This document shows positions 45,783-55,742 of a DNA stretch of 64,000 bases, one piece after another. Both the position numbers and the translations under genes were made by a program. Origin of the DNA: Duganella margarita (GTDB lineage Bacteria > Pseudomonadota > Gammaproteobacteria > Burkholderiales > Burkholderiaceae_D); NCBI RefSeq assembly GCF_009857535.1, contig NZ_WWCS01000001.1, positions 1-64,000 of the forward strand. Reading direction: 5' to 3'. A model generated the notes under the pieces. That model was not told the DNA's origin, searched no databases, and was given only the letters and a program-made list of their open reading frames with translations. Positions within the stretch are counted from its first letter, which is position 1. Every line of letters starts with the position of its first letter.

Positions 45783-48700
45783 TTAGCGCGGGGCTGCCAG
45801 CAGCCCTTGCGCTGCGCCGGCTTGCAGCGCCTTGAGGCGGTGGCTGTCGGCATCGGTGTAGGCGGCGTTGGTGGCGTTAATGACGCTCAGGCCGGTGGCG
45901 CTGTAGTGTTGCAATGCCTCGGCCAGGCGCGCGCTGTGCGTGGCCAGCTGGCCGCTCGCCGGTGGGGCCGCGCTGCTGCCGGCCGCCTCCGCATAGCCCG
46001 ACATCGCTTGCGCCATGCCGCTGACATTGCCGCTCAAGCCTTGCGCGAACCAGACGTCGGCCGCCGCGTGCGACTGGCCGTCGTCGGTGGTGTAGGTCGA
46101 GGTCAGGCCGATCAGGTTGCCGTGGTCGAGTGCGCTGCTGCGCTGCACGTCCAGCTTGAGGCTGGCGATGTGCAGGGCGGCCAGGGTCTTCAGCTCGTCC
46201 GGCTGGCTGACGCCGTCCGCATTCGCATCCACCCACACGCGCAGGTCGCCGTACAGTGCGTCCTGCGCATCAATGACGCCGTCGCCATTGCTGTCGATCG
46301 ACGCCAGCGCCTGATAGCCGTCGGCGGCCGTGCTGCCGTCGGCCAGTTTGGTGGCCGAGCCGAATAGTTCGCTGCCGTCGTTAATGAGGCCATCATGGTT
46401 GCGGTCCAGCGCCAGCAAGCCGTCGCCCTGACCAACCCAGCCGGTGGCGCGCCTGGCGCCGCTGGCGGCCAGGTCGAACTGCACGCCCGCGTCCAGACCC
46501 AGCGTGCGCACGCCGTTGCCGTCCAGGTCCAGCACCAGCGGCGTGACGAAGGTCATTGCCGCTTTCTGCTCGGCCGTGAACGCCGCCTGCTGCGCCGTCG
46601 ACAGGTTGTTGTATTGCGTTGCCGTCATCACATGGGTTTGCGTAGTGGTCAGCTGCAACAACTGGGCATTGCTCAAGGACGTCATCTGATACGGCGTCAG
46701 CGCGCGGATCTGGCGCGTGCCGAGGCTGGCGATATCGCCCACGTCGATGGCGCGCAGGTTGTCCGCGCTGAGGTCGGCAATCAGGGCGGTGCTCATCGCC
46801 GCCAGCTGGGCGCCGGTAAAGGCCGCCATTTGCGCCGCCGTGAATTGCTCGGCGCTATCGTGCGGAATCAAGGCCGCCACTTGCTGCATGGTCAGTGACG
46901 ATACCTGGCGCACCGTCAACGCCTGCAACTGAGCGTCGCTCAGCGCACTGATGACGCCGGTGCTGAGCGCGGCGATATCGACGGCTTCCACCGCCGCCAG
47001 CGAGGCCGGCAGCAGGCGCGCGACCGCCGCCGAGTTCAGCGCGGCAAACTGCGTCGACGTCATCGCCTGCAATTGTGCGGTGTTCAGCGCCGCCAGCAGA
47101 TTGCCGTCGCGCGCCGCCGCATTCAGCAGTTGCGGGCTGATCAGGGCGATGTCGTTCGGGTCCAGGTAGCGGACTTGCGACGCCGCCAAGGTGGTCAGCT
47201 GCGCGCTAGTCAGCGCCGCCACCTGCACCCCGGTGAGCGCAGCAATCTGGTTACTCTTCAGCGCCAGCAATTGCTCGGTTTTCAGGCTGCCCACCACAGC
47301 CGGCTTCAACATGGCAATCACGCTGGCGTCCAGCGCGCCGACCACCGTCAGCGGCAGCACGCCCATTTGCGCCGAACTCAGGGCGGCAATCTGGTTGAGC
47401 GTCAGCGCCGCCGCCTGGGCAGTGCTGATGCTGGCAAAGGTGCGCGTGCTCAGCGCGGCGATCTGCGCCGTGCTCAGCGCGACGAGTCCGCCACCTTGGC
47501 TGCCCAGCGCGCCCAACTGTTCCGGCGTCAGCGTGGCGATGGCGGCAATGCTGAGGGCCGCCATCGCATCGTTACCGAAGGCGGCGATGTCGTCGACCGT
47601 CAGGCTGCTGACTTGCGCCGCCGTCAATGCATGCACCTGGGTCGTGCTGAGCAAACTGAGCTGCGCCGTTGTCAGGCCGTCCAGCTGGTAAGTGCTGAGC
47701 GCCGCCAACTGCGCGGTGCTCAGGCCAGCCAGCTGCGAACTGCTCAGGCTGTGCAGGAAGGCCGGCGCCACCGATTTGATCTGCGTCAGACTGAGCGCAC
47801 CGATCTGTGCGCTGGTAAAGGCTTGCACCTGGGACGAGCGCAGCGCTTGCAGCGCGGCGGTGGCGATCGCGGCGATCTGCGCCGTGCGCAGCAGACCGAA
47901 GTTGACCGCCTGGCCGCGGCTGTTGGTGCCAAGGGCGCCGATCTGGCTGGTGTTCAGGGCCGCCACCGCCTGCGTGCTGAGGGCGCCGACATCGCTGTCC
48001 AGCGCGACTACATCGGCCGTCGATAGCCCGGCCACCTGGCGCACGGCCAGGGCCGCCACTTGCTCCGCGGTCAGCGCGGTCATCTGCGCCGGCAACAAGG
48101 CGCTGACTTGGCCGGATGTCAGGCTGGCGATCTGGCGCGTGGTGAGGCTGAGCAGTTTCTGGGTGCTGAGTTGCGCCAGGCCGGTCGCGTCCAGCGCGCT
48201 GACGGCGGCAGTGCTCAGTACCGACAACTGTTCGCTCGACAGGCTGATCACGCTGGCGGCCGACAGGGCGCCTGCCTGTGCGCTGTTGAGCACGGCAACC
48301 TGGGCGGTCGACATCATCACCAGCTGGGCCGTGCCGATGGCCGTCATCTGGGCCGATGTCAGACCGGCGATCGCGCTGGTACGCAGCGCCGCCACCTCTT
48401 CCGCCCTCAGTCTGGCGATGGCCGCCAGCGACAGTCCGACCAACTGGGCACTGGTCATCGCCCTGGCCTGCTCGACCGTGATGGCGGCCGCCTGCGCGCC
48501 CGTCAGGCCGCGCAACGCTGCACTGCCCAGCGCGGCAAACTGGCCGGTGCTGAGCACTGCGAACTGGTCACCGCTGAGGCCGGCCAGCTGGCTGGACGAC
48601 AAGCCCTTGAGGGTGCTGGTGCGCAGTGCGGCGATATCGGTCAGGTCGAACACGCCAAGATCGGCGATCGACAGGGCCGCCAGCTGCGCGCTGCCCAGGG

Positions 48701-51700
48701 CCATGACCTGGTCGGAGCTCAGCGCAGCCGCCTGCGCGGAGCGCAAGCCGGCCAGCGCAGCCGGCCGCAAGGCGGCAATCTGGGCCGTGGTCAGCGTGCC
48801 GATCGCAGTCTGGCCGCTGCCGAGTGGATCGTTGCCCAGTACGCTCAATTGCGCCGAACTCAGGCCGGCAATCGCCGCCGTCCTCAGCGCCGCCAGCAGC
48901 TCGGGATTGAGGGCGCCGATATCGCTCAGCGACAGGCTGGCCAGTTGCGCCGAACTCAGCGCCGCCAATTGCGCCGACTGCAGGCTGAATATCTGGCGGC
49001 TGCTCAGCGCGTTCAACTGGCTGCTGTTCAAGGTCGCGATCTGGCGGGTAGCCAGCGCGGCGACCTGCTCGGGACTGAGCACGGCCAGCGCGCGCGTGGT
49101 CAGGCCGGCAATCACGCCCGTGTTCAGCACGGGAATGTCGCTCAGTTGCAAGCCCAGCAGCCCTGCCGAGCTGAGCGCGGAAAACTGGGCGGCATTCAAG
49201 ACCGCGATTTGCTGGCTGGTCAGGGCCGTCACCTGGTCGCTGCCGAGCGCGGCCATCTGTGCCGTGCTCAAGCCGCTCAGGGCGGCGGTGCGCAGCGCCG
49301 CCACCTCGGCCGTCTCCAGCGCCACGATGTCATTGCTGCTCAAGGCGCGCAGCTGGGCGCTGCTCAATACGCTGGCCTGCAAAGTGCTCAGCGCAACGAT
49401 TTGGTCGATGCTGAGCCAGCCGATGGCGCGGGTGCCCAGCGCCGCGATCTGCGTGGTGCTGAGGGCGCCGAACAGGTTGCCATCCGGGTCCGCCCCCAGC
49501 GCCGCCAGTTGCGTGCTGGTCAACGCCTGCAACATGGCCGTGCTCAGCCCGCGCATGCCGTCGCTGCTCAACGCGGCAATATCGGCCACCGACAAGCCCG
49601 GCAGGTTGCGGGTATTCAGGCCGGCGACCTGTTGGGTGCCGAGGAAGGCCACTTGTGCCACGCTCAGCGCCGCCAACTGGGCGCTGCTGAAGACGGCGAA
49701 TTGTTGCGAACCCAGCGACGCCAATTGCGCCGCGTTCAGGCGCGCAATCAGGTCGGCCGACAGCGCGGCCAGCGCCGCCGGGCCCAGCGCGGCCAGGCTG
49801 TCGCTGGAGAAGCCGGCAATGGCATCGGTCGGCAGCACCGCGCGCTGCTGGGTGCCGAGCGCGGCAAACTGGGCCGGCGTCATTGCGCTCAGCTGGTCGC
49901 TGGTCAGCACCCGCACTTGCGCCGTGGTCAGCGCGGCGATGGCGTTGGTGCGCAGCGCAGCGAAGTCGGCGGCGTCAAACGCGTGGATGATCGCGGTCGA
50001 CAGCGCCTGGACCTGCGTGCTGTTCAGGGCGGCGGCCTGGCGCGTGCCCAGCGCCATCACTTCCGCGGCAGTCAGGCCGGCCAGCGTGCTGGTGCGCAGC
50101 GCGGCGATCTGGGCCGTGCTGAGCGCCGCCACATCCAGTCCCAGCGCTGCCAGTTGTTGCGGACTCAGGCTGGCGATCACCGCTGTGCTGAGCGCCGCCA
50201 CGCCGGCACTGCTGAGCGCGGCGACGGTGTCGACACTGAGGCCGCCGATCTGGCGGCTGCTCAGGGCGGCCACCTGGGCCGAGCGCAGGCTGGCCAGTTG
50301 GTCATCGCTGAGCGCGTTCAGCTGGTCGATGCTGAGCACGGCGATCTGGCGCGTGGCCAGGCCGCTCAACTGTTCGGTCTGCAGGGACGCCAGGCGCGCG
50401 CCGTCGATGGCGGCAATGGTGGCAGTGGCCAGCGCGCCGAGGTCGGCGCTTTGCAGGCCGGCCAGGCTCGGGGCACTCAGCGCGGCCAACTGGCGCGCGC
50501 TCAGCACGCTGGCTTGCGCAGTGGTCAGGGCGCTGACCTGATCGCTGCTGAGCAGCGCCAGCGCCGCCGTGCCGAGGTTGGCGATGACACTGGTGCGCAG
50601 CGCGGCAAAGTCGGCAGTCTCCAGTGCCGCCATCAAGGCGCTCGGCAGCGCCGCCACCTGGCTGCTGGTTAGCGCAGCGGCTTGCGCGGTGGTCAGCGCG
50701 AGCAACTGATTGTGGGTCAGGCCGGCCAGCGCACTGCTGCGCAGCGCGGCGATCTGGGCGGTGCTCAGCGCGGCAATGGCGGCGCCCCCATCCAGCAAGC
50801 CGATAGCGGCCAGCTGCTGGGAATTCAGCGCCGCCATCACACTAGTGGTGAGCGCCCGCAAGGCGCGGGTGCCGAGGGTGTTCAGGTCGTCTTCGCTCAG
50901 CGCGCTGACCTGTGCGCTATTGAGACCGACGATCTGGGCGGTGCTCAGCGAGGCCAGCACCGCCGCATCGAGGGCCGCCACTTGCGCCGTGCTCAGCGCG
51001 GCAATCTGGCGCGAACCGAGGCCGGCCAGCTGCGTCACGCTGAGCGCCGCCAGCAGCGACGGGCTCAGTTGCGCGATCACGCTGGTCGACAGCGCCGACA
51101 AGGCGCCGCTGGACAGGCCAGCCAGGGTCTGGTTGCTGATGGCCGCCAGCTGGCGGCTGCTCATGGCCGAGAACTGCGCCGTGGTGAAGGCGCCAAATTG
51201 GGCGCTGCTCAACACCGCCATTTGCTGGGTGGACAGCGCGCTGATCGCACTGGTGCGCAGCGCGCCGAGGTCGGCCGCCGAGAGGGCGTGGATGGCGGCG
51301 AGCGACAGCACGCTGACCTGCGCGCTGCTCAGGGCGGCCACTTGCCGGCTGCTCAGCGCAGCGGCCTGGGCGGCATTCAGCGCCACCAGCGTGGCGGTGC
51401 CCAACGCGGCAATCTGCGCCGTGGTGAGGCTGGCGATGGCGCTGAAATCGGCGCCGCCCAGCACGCTGAACTGCGCCGACGTCAGCGCGCTCATCGCCAC
51501 CGCATTCAGGTAAGGCAGGTCACCGCTATCGAGCGCGGCAATATCGGCGCTGGACAAGCCAGCTACCTGGCGCGACCCCAGCGCCGCCAGTTGCGCGCTG
51601 CGCAGATGGCTGACTTGCTGCGACGTCAGGCCGGCAACCTGGGCGCTGCTAAGCGCCACGATCTGGCGGGTGGTCAGGGCGCCCAGCTGTTCGCTGCTCA

Positions 51701-52520
51701 GTTGCGCCAGCACGGCCGTGCCCAGTTGGGTGACGGCGCCGGTGCTCAGTGCCGCCAGGTCGGCGCCGGACAGGCCGGCCAGCGCGGTGTTGCTCAGCGC
51801 GGCGACCTGACTGGTGTTCAGTGCGGCAAACTGCGCCGTGCTCATGCCGGCCAGCTGGCCGGCCGACAGCAGCGCCATCTGGCTGGCCGAGAGGCCGGCG
51901 ATGGTGGCGGTTTTCATCGCCCCCAGGTCGGCCGCTTGCAGCGCGGCCAGGTTGGCGCTCGACAAGGCGGCCAGCTGGGTCGCATTCCAGGCCGTGGCCT
52001 GGCGCGTGGTCAGTGCCACCGTCTGGCCGCTGGTCAAGGCGGCCACCTGGGTGCTGCCCAGGGTCGCCATGGCTTGCGTGCTCAGTTGCGCGAAACCGGC
52101 ATCGCTGATGGCGCGCATGTCGTCGGCGGAAAAAGTGGTCAGCTGTGCGGCGCTCAGCGCGCCGAACTGGGCCGCCTGCATCAGCGCGATGTCGGCGCTT
52201 TGCAGCGTGGCGAAATTGGCGGTGCTCAGCGCGGCGATGTCGGCGGTTTCAAACGAGGCGATCGCGCCATGGGCCAGGCTGGTGAAGGCGCGCGTCCCCA
52301 GCGCCGACACCTGGGCCACGCTCAGCGCGGCGATCTGCTCCGGATTGAGCGCCGCCATCAGCGCGGTGGTGGCGGCGCCGGCGGCATTCAGCACGGCCGG
52401 GCGCAGCGCCGGCACTTGCGCCGGCGTCAGGGCGGCGATGTCCGCCGTGGTCCACGCCGCCAGCTGTTGCGAGGTCAGATTGGCGATCTGCAGTGTAGTC
52501 AATCCGACAGGGCCGCTCAT
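45783..52520 (-). CDS. Giant octapeptide-repeat protein with Ca-binding C-terminal domain
   Basis: This 2,245-residue protein starts at ATG 52518-52520 after an AAAGGAAC ribosome-binding site. Residues 7 to about 1988 are about 234 copies of an eight-residue unit with consensus L-S/T-x-A-Q-I/V/L-A-A. The last 257 residues are different: LVLDLDGNGVRTL, then DRNHDGLINDGSELFG, DSNGDGVIDAQD and DANADGVSQPDEL, which are EF-hand/dockerin-like calcium-binding loops found at the C-termini of very large exported proteins. No signal peptide is seen at the N-terminus, and I saw no cysteine. Type I secretion would fit the C-terminal domain, but no secretion genes adjoin. Length, modules and function are discussed in the findings. 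Confidence 0.85.
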   Translation of the reverse strand: MSGPVGLTTLQIANLTSQQLAAWTTADIAALTPAQVPALRPAVLNAAGAATTALMAALNPEQIAALSVAQVSALGTRAFTSLAHGAIASFETADIAALSTANFATLQSADIALMQAAQFGALSAAQLTTFSADDMRAISDAGFAQLSTQAMATLGSTQVAALTSGQTVALTTRQATAWNATQLAALSSANLAALQAADLGAMKTATIAGLSASQMALLSAGQLAGMSTAQFAALNTSQVAALSNTALAGLSGADLAALSTGAVTQLGTAVLAQLSSEQLGALTTRQIVALSSAQVAGLTSQQVSHLRSAQLAALGSRQVAGLSSADIAALDSGDLPYLNAVAMSALTSAQFSVLGGADFSAIASLTTAQIAALGTATLVALNAAQAAALSSRQVAALSSAQVSVLSLAAIHALSAADLGALRTSAISALSTQQMAVLSSAQFGAFTTAQFSAMSSRQLAAISNQTLAGLSSGALSALSTSVIAQLSPSLLAALSVTQLAGLGSRQIAALSTAQVAALDAAVLASLSTAQIVGLNSAQVSALSEDDLNTLGTRALRALTTSVMAALNSQQLAAIGLLDGGAAIAALSTAQIAALRSSALAGLTHNQLLALTTAQAAALTSSQVAALPSALMAALETADFAALRTSVIANLGTAALALLSSDQVSALTTAQASVLSARQLAALSAPSLAGLQSADLGALATATIAAIDGARLASLQTEQLSGLATRQIAVLSIDQLNALSDDQLASLRSAQVAALSSRQIGGLSVDTVAALSSAGVAALSTAVIASLSPQQLAALGLDVAALSTAQIAALRTSTLAGLTAAEVMALGTRQAAALNSTQVQALSTAIIHAFDAADFAALRTNAIAALTTAQVRVLTSDQLSAMTPAQFAALGTQQRAVLPTDAIAGFSSDSLAALGPAALAALSADLIARLNAAQLASLGSQQFAVFSSAQLAALSVAQVAFLGTQQVAGLNTRNLPGLSVADIAALSSDGMRGLSTAMLQALTSTQLAALGADPDGNLFGALSTTQIAALGTRAIGWLSIDQIVALSTLQASVLSSAQLRALSSNDIVALETAEVAALRTAALSGLSTAQMAALGSDQVTALTSQQIAVLNAAQFSALSSAGLLGLQLSDIPVLNTGVIAGLTTRALAVLSPEQVAALATRQIATLNSSQLNALSSRQIFSLQSAQLAALSSAQLASLSLSDIGALNPELLAALRTAAIAGLSSAQLSVLGNDPLGSGQTAIGTLTTAQIAALRPAALAGLRSAQAAALSSDQVMALGSAQLAALSIADLGVFDLTDIAALRTSTLKGLSSSQLAGLSGDQFAVLSTGQFAALGSAALRGLTGAQAAAITVEQARAMTSAQLVGLSLAAIARLRAEEVAALRTSAIAGLTSAQMTAIGTAQLVMMSTAQVAVLNSAQAGALSAASVISLSSEQLSVLSTAAVSALDATGLAQLSTQKLLSLTTRQIASLTSGQVSALLPAQMTALTAEQVAALAVRQVAGLSTADVVALDSDVGALSTQAVAALNTSQIGALGTNSRGQAVNFGLLRTAQIAAIATAALQALRSSQVQAFTSAQIGALSLTQIKSVAPAFLHSLSSSQLAGLSTAQLAALSTYQLDGLTTAQLSLLSTTQVHALTAAQVSSLTVDDIAAFGNDAMAALSIAAIATLTPEQLGALGSQGGGLVALSTAQIAALSTRTFASISTAQAAALTLNQIAALSSAQMGVLPLTVVGALDASVIAMLKPAVVGSLKTEQLLALKSNQIAALTGVQVAALTSAQLTTLAASQVRYLDPNDIALISPQLLNAAARDGNLLAALNTAQLQAMTSTQFAALNSAAVARLLPASLAAVEAVDIAALSTGVISALSDAQLQALTVRQVSSLTMQQVAALIPHDSAEQFTAAQMAAFTGAQLAAMSTALIADLSADNLRAIDVGDIASLGTRQIRALTPYQMTSLSNAQLLQLTTTQTHVMTATQYNNLSTAQQAAFTAEQKAAMTFVTPLVLDLDGNGVRTLGLDAGVQFDLAASGARRATGWVGQGDGLLALDRNHDGLINDGSELFGSATKLADGSTAADGYQALASIDSNGDGVIDAQDALYGDLRVWVDANADGVSQPDELKTLAALHIASLKLDVQRSSALDHGNLIGLTSTYTTDDGQSHAAADVWFAQGLSGNVSGMAQAMSGYAEAAGSSAAPPASGQLATHSARLAEALQHYSATGLSVINATNAAYTDADSHRLKALQAGAAQGLLAAPR
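46557..52502 (-). repeat. Octapeptide (24-nt) tandem repeats in modules of 16, 26 and 36 units
   Basis: Hand alignment of the protein gives octads in uninterrupted runs separated by 7-15-residue loops that mostly begin LG. Between loops the counts are 37, 26, 26, 26, 26, 36 and 16, followed by a less regular end of about 36. Each LG loop is followed by a unit of the form LxTxQIAA. The unit four before each loop has Asp where most units have Gln. The nucleotide repeats have diverged enough that assembly errors should be few. Confidence 0.8.
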
Positions 52521-52611
52521 AGGAAGTTCCTTTTTTGATAAGACTTTTCACTATAGCAGAATTCGTCTTACTTTCCTCGTGGCAATGCACATTTTTTTGC
52601 ATTTATCAACG

Positions 52612-52649
52612 AAAAAATGCCGCGAAATCAACGACTTCACGGCATTTTT
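52612..52649 (-). terminator. Rho-independent terminator of rdgC
   Basis: Reading the minus strand, arms AAATGCCG(t)GAA and TTC(g)CGGCATTT form a stem around a loop of about 9 bases, followed by a T-run (A-run at 52612-52617). It begins 28 bp after the rdgC stop and 92 bp before the giant repeat gene start. Confidence 0.65.
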
Positions 52650-52676
52650 AACTGAAAGGCAAGGGCTGTGGGGCGA

Positions 52677-53573
52677 TTATGCCTTGGCTTCGCCGCCCAG
52701 CGCTTCCACCACATCGGCCATCAGTTTGGCCAGTTCGCCGGTCATCAGCATGAAGTCGCCGTCGAAGCGTTCGTCATCGTTGCGCACGCCGGCGTCTTTT
52801 TCGCTCAGCACGTCCAGCGGCTTGACGCCCTTGATCGCCAGCGATTCGGTCAGCACGAAGGAAATCTTGCTGTCCCAGGTCATGGCCAGGCGGGTGCACT
52901 GCTTGCCGGCGGCGATGTGGCGGCGTACTTCTTCCGGGTCCAGCGAGTGCTTGACGTAACGCACCGCCGCCTTGCTCTCGCCGGTGGCGCGCAGTTCGGT
53001 GTCCATGTCGACCGTGAAACCGGCCGGCGCTTCATCCGTTTGCAGCCATTCGGTCATCACGCCCACCGGCGAGCGCTGCACGCGCAGGCTTTCCAGTGGC
53101 ATGCGGTCGACCGCCTTCAGCAGCAACTTGATGACTTCATCGGCCTTGGCCGGGCTGGCGGCGTCCACCACCAGCCAGCCGTTGACCGGATCGATCCAGG
53201 TCCAGACGTTGCCGCGGATCGAGAAGGCGCGCGGCAGCAGTTCGTCGGCCACTCGTTCCTTCAGTTCCTTCATGGCTTTCTTGCCCGGCGCAAAGCCCTG
53301 GGCTTCTTCCATTTCGGCAGCGCGCGCCTTGGCGACCTGGTTGATGACGCTGGCCGGCAGCAGTTTTTTCTCGGTGCCGAGCACGATCAGCATCTGCTTG
53401 TTGACCACGTGGACCAGGCCGCCGTTAGGACGCGGCTTGTCCCAGCCCTGGCGCAGCAGCTCGTTGCTGCTGGCCGGCGTGAACGCGTTTGACGACAGCG
53501 CTTCTTCCAGTTGTTCGGGAGTGTAGGCCCAAGGGGCCGGCAGACGGTAAATCTGTAGATTCTTGAACCACAT
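52677..53573 (-). CDS. rdgC: Recombination-associated protein RdgC
   Basis: This 298-residue protein has the RdgC N-terminus ([20 protein letters not shown]), the finger-like [20 protein letters not shown] region, and the C-terminal [19 protein letters not shown]. RdgC forms a ring dimer on DNA and limits RecA. It is monocistronic, and an rdgC gene is standard in betaproteobacteria. Confidence 0.95.
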   Translation of the reverse strand: MWFKNLQIYRLPAPWAYTPEQLEEALSSNAFTPASSNELLRQGWDKPRPNGGLVHVVNKQMLIVLGTEKKLLPASVINQVAKARAAEMEEAQGFAPGKKAMKELKERVADELLPRAFSIRGNVWTWIDPVNGWLVVDAASPAKADEVIKLLLKAVDRMPLESLRVQRSPVGVMTEWLQTDEAPAGFTVDMDTELRATGESKAAVRYVKHSLDPEEVRRHIAAGKQCTRLAMTWDSKISFVLTESLAIKGVKPLDVLSEKDAGVRNDDERFDGDFMLMTGELAKLMADVVEALGGEAKA

Positions 53574-53642
53574 AAAGTTGACTGGCCTTGTTTCGGAAAT
53601 TGCAAAAGGAGCGCCATTTTACACGCTGGCGCACACCCGGTC

Positions 53643-54791
53643 TCAGGCGAATAGATCGCCCTGCACCGGCTGTTGCGCGCTGGCCATGGCGCCGGGAGGT
53701 TCGAGCGTGCTGGCGCGCACGCCCAGCAGGCGCAGCTTGCGCTGCAGCGGCACCCGCTTCAGACATTCGCGCGCCGCCTGCAGGATGGCGGCCGGTTCGG
53801 CCACCGCCTGCGGCAGCGTCACGTTGCGGCTGACGATCTGGAAATCGTCATAGCGCAGCTTGATGCTGATGGTGCGGCTGACGTAATCCTTGCGCTTCAG
53901 ATCGTCCGCCAGCCGCTCGCACAGCGTGGTCAGAATGCCGGACAACGTCGCCCGGTCCTGGCGCGCATGCAGGTCGCGCTCGAAGGTGGTTTCGCGCGAC
54001 ATCGACTTGCTCTCGCGGCTGGTGGAAATTTCACGATCATCAATGCCCTGCGCCACCCGCGTCAGCCACGCCGCGTAATGCGCGCCGAAGTAATCCTGCA
54101 GCAAGCCCTGGTCGGCCTGCGCCAGCTGGCCCACCGTCTCGATGCCCAGCGAGGCCAGCTTTTCGGTGGCCTTCGGGCCGATGCCGTTGACCTTGCGCAC
54201 GCCCAGCGGCCAGATGCGGGTGGGAATATCGTCAAAGCCCAGCACCGTCAGGCCGTTCGGCTTGTCCAGATCCGAACAGATTTTCGACAGCAGCTTGTTG
54301 GGCGTGATGCCCACCGAACAGGTCAGGCCGGTGGCGTCCTGCACCGCCTGCTTGATGCGGGCGCCGATCGTCTGCGTGTCGCCGTCCACATGGGTCAGGT
54401 CGACGAAGATTTCATCGATGCCGCGGTCTTCGATATCCGGCGCGATGCTGGCCACTGCCTGCTTGAACAGGCGCGAGTAATGGCGGTAGGAGTCAAAATT
54501 GGCCGGCAGCAGGATGGCGTCCGGCGCCAGCTTGGCCGCCTTCATCATGCCCATCGCCGAACCGACGCCGAACGCCCGCGCCTCGTAGGTGGCGGTGGTG
54601 ATCACGCCGCGGCCGACGTAATCGCGCAGGCGCTTGAAGACATACGAGCCATCTGCGCGCTGCTCGGGATCGTAGCCGCGGCCGCCGATCACCACCGGCT
54701 GGCCGCGCAGTTGCGGATAGCGCAACAACTCCACCGACGCAAAGAAGGCGTCCATGTCGATATGAGCAATGCGGCGCACGGTGTCGGCCAT
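53643..54791 (-). CDS. dinB: DNA polymerase IV
   Basis: Start ATG 54789-54791 gives 382 residues beginning MADTVRRIAHIDMDAFFASVE; the longer open frame upstream reads as antisense of the neighbouring gene. The Y-family motifs are present: DMDAFFASVE, the catalytic GIDEIFVD (where the E. coli enzyme has SIDEAYLD), and VNGIGPKATEKL. The clamp-binding tail QGDLFA ends the protein. A perfect LexA box 16 bp upstream of the start codon shows SOS control. Confidence 0.95.
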   Translation of the reverse strand: MADTVRRIAHIDMDAFFASVELLRYPQLRGQPVVIGGRGYDPEQRADGSYVFKRLRDYVGRGVITTATYEARAFGVGSAMGMMKAAKLAPDAILLPANFDSYRHYSRLFKQAVASIAPDIEDRGIDEIFVDLTHVDGDTQTIGARIKQAVQDATGLTCSVGITPNKLLSKICSDLDKPNGLTVLGFDDIPTRIWPLGVRKVNGIGPKATEKLASLGIETVGQLAQADQGLLQDYFGAHYAAWLTRVAQGIDDREISTSRESKSMSRETTFERDLHARQDRATLSGILTTLCERLADDLKRKDYVSRTISIKLRYDDFQIVSRNVTLPQAVAEPAAILQAARECLKRVPLQRKLRLLGVRASTLEPPGAMASAQQPVQGDLFA

Positions 54792-54806
54792 AATCCACAA
54801 ATAACA

Positions 54807-54822
54807 CTGTAAATACGTACAG
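54807..54822. promoter_or_regulatory. LexA (SOS) box of dinB
   Basis: CTGTAAATACGTACAG is a perfect CTGT-N8-ACAG operator, 15 bp upstream of the dinB start. It lies between divergent dinB and the solute-binding protein gene, and so could also affect the latter. Confidence 0.85.
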
Positions 54823-54872
54823 TATCGCCCGAAAACCGCCGGCGTGCAAGTTGCCGATGCTACACTCGTTGC

Positions 54873-55712
54873 ATGACCAGATGCCTGTCCACTTTGTTGA
54901 TCGCCTTGTGGCTTCCATGCACTGCGGGGCGGGCGGCGCCGCTCGACCCTGCTTGCGCCCCGGCGCGGGCCGGCGTCAGCGATCTTGGTTACTCGTCCTA
55001 TCTCGACGGCACGGTAATTCGCGGCAGCAATATCGACGTGCTGGCCGAAATCCAGCGGCGCAGCGGCTGCCAGATCAACGTGCGCTGGTATCCGCGCAGC
55101 CGCCAGCAAGCGCTGTTCTTCAGCAATGAACTGGAAATGACCGGCGCTTCGCTGCGCACGGCCGAACGCGACCGCTACGGCGTCTGGCTGCCTTATACCT
55201 GGACCCGCTTCGAACTGGTGCTGCTGGGAGCCGACGCCGGCAAGTTCCACAGCCTGGCCGAGTTCGTCGATCACAGCACCGCGCGCCTCAACATCACGCG
55301 CGGCATCTTCTACACCGCCGACGCGCAGCACCAGCTGGACCGGCTGCAACAGCAGGGCCGGCTGGAATACGTCAGCGATTTCGGCGTGGTGTTCCGCAAG
55401 ATCCAGGCCGGCCGCGCCGAGGGCACGCTGGCGCCGGCCACCATCTACCTGCTGAACCAGCGCCTGTTCGGCCTGACCGCCAGGATGAGCGCGACATCGG
55501 TCAGCGAATCGCCGCGCATGATGGTCGGCCTGTATGTCTCGAAGAAGGTGCCGCCGCAAGTACTGCAACGCTATACCGATGCGCTGCGTTCGATTGTGGT
55601 CGACGGCACCATGCAGAAATTCTACGAGCGCTACCTTGGCGCTGACATTACCCACCGGCTGGTCGACAATGGCACCCGCGAGCTGCTCAATGCGCTGCCG
55701 CCGCCGCGCTAG
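54873..55712 (+). CDS. Periplasmic solute-binding protein (SBP_bac_3-like)
   Basis: The 279-residue product has a signal peptide (CLSTLLIALWLPCTAGRA) and an SBP_bac_3-type fold: VIRGSNIDVLAEIQRRSG, ASLRTAERDRYGVWLPYTWT, and a C-terminal helix YTDALRSIVVDGTMQKFYERY. No ABC permease or ATPase gene adjoins it, which is common for orphan binding proteins in this group; the ligand, possibly an amino acid, is unknown. Confidence 0.75.
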   Translation: MTRCLSTLLIALWLPCTAGRAAPLDPACAPARAGVSDLGYSSYLDGTVIRGSNIDVLAEIQRRSGCQINVRWYPRSRQQALFFSNELEMTGASLRTAERDRYGVWLPYTWTRFELVLLGADAGKFHSLAEFVDHSTARLNITRGIFYTADAQHQLDRLQQQGRLEYVSDFGVVFRKIQAGRAEGTLAPATIYLLNQRLFGLTARMSATSVSESPRMMVGLYVSKKVPPQVLQRYTDALRSIVVDGTMQKFYERYLGADITHRLVDNGTRELLNALPPPR

Positions 55713-55742
55713 AACAATTTTCCAAATAATTTACAAAACCCC

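Noticed and set aside
47692..50672. Very long open frames (over 850 codons) on the plus strand opposite the giant repeat gene.
   Set aside because: They result from the repeated 24-nt unit with few stops on the antisense strand; they have no start signals, are Ala/Ser/Arg-rich, and duplicate the periodicity of the real gene.
46557..52502. Tandem repeats considered as a CRISPR array.
   Set aside because: There are no constant repeats with unrelated spacers; the 24-nt units are in-frame coding repeats with drift, and no cas genes are nearby.
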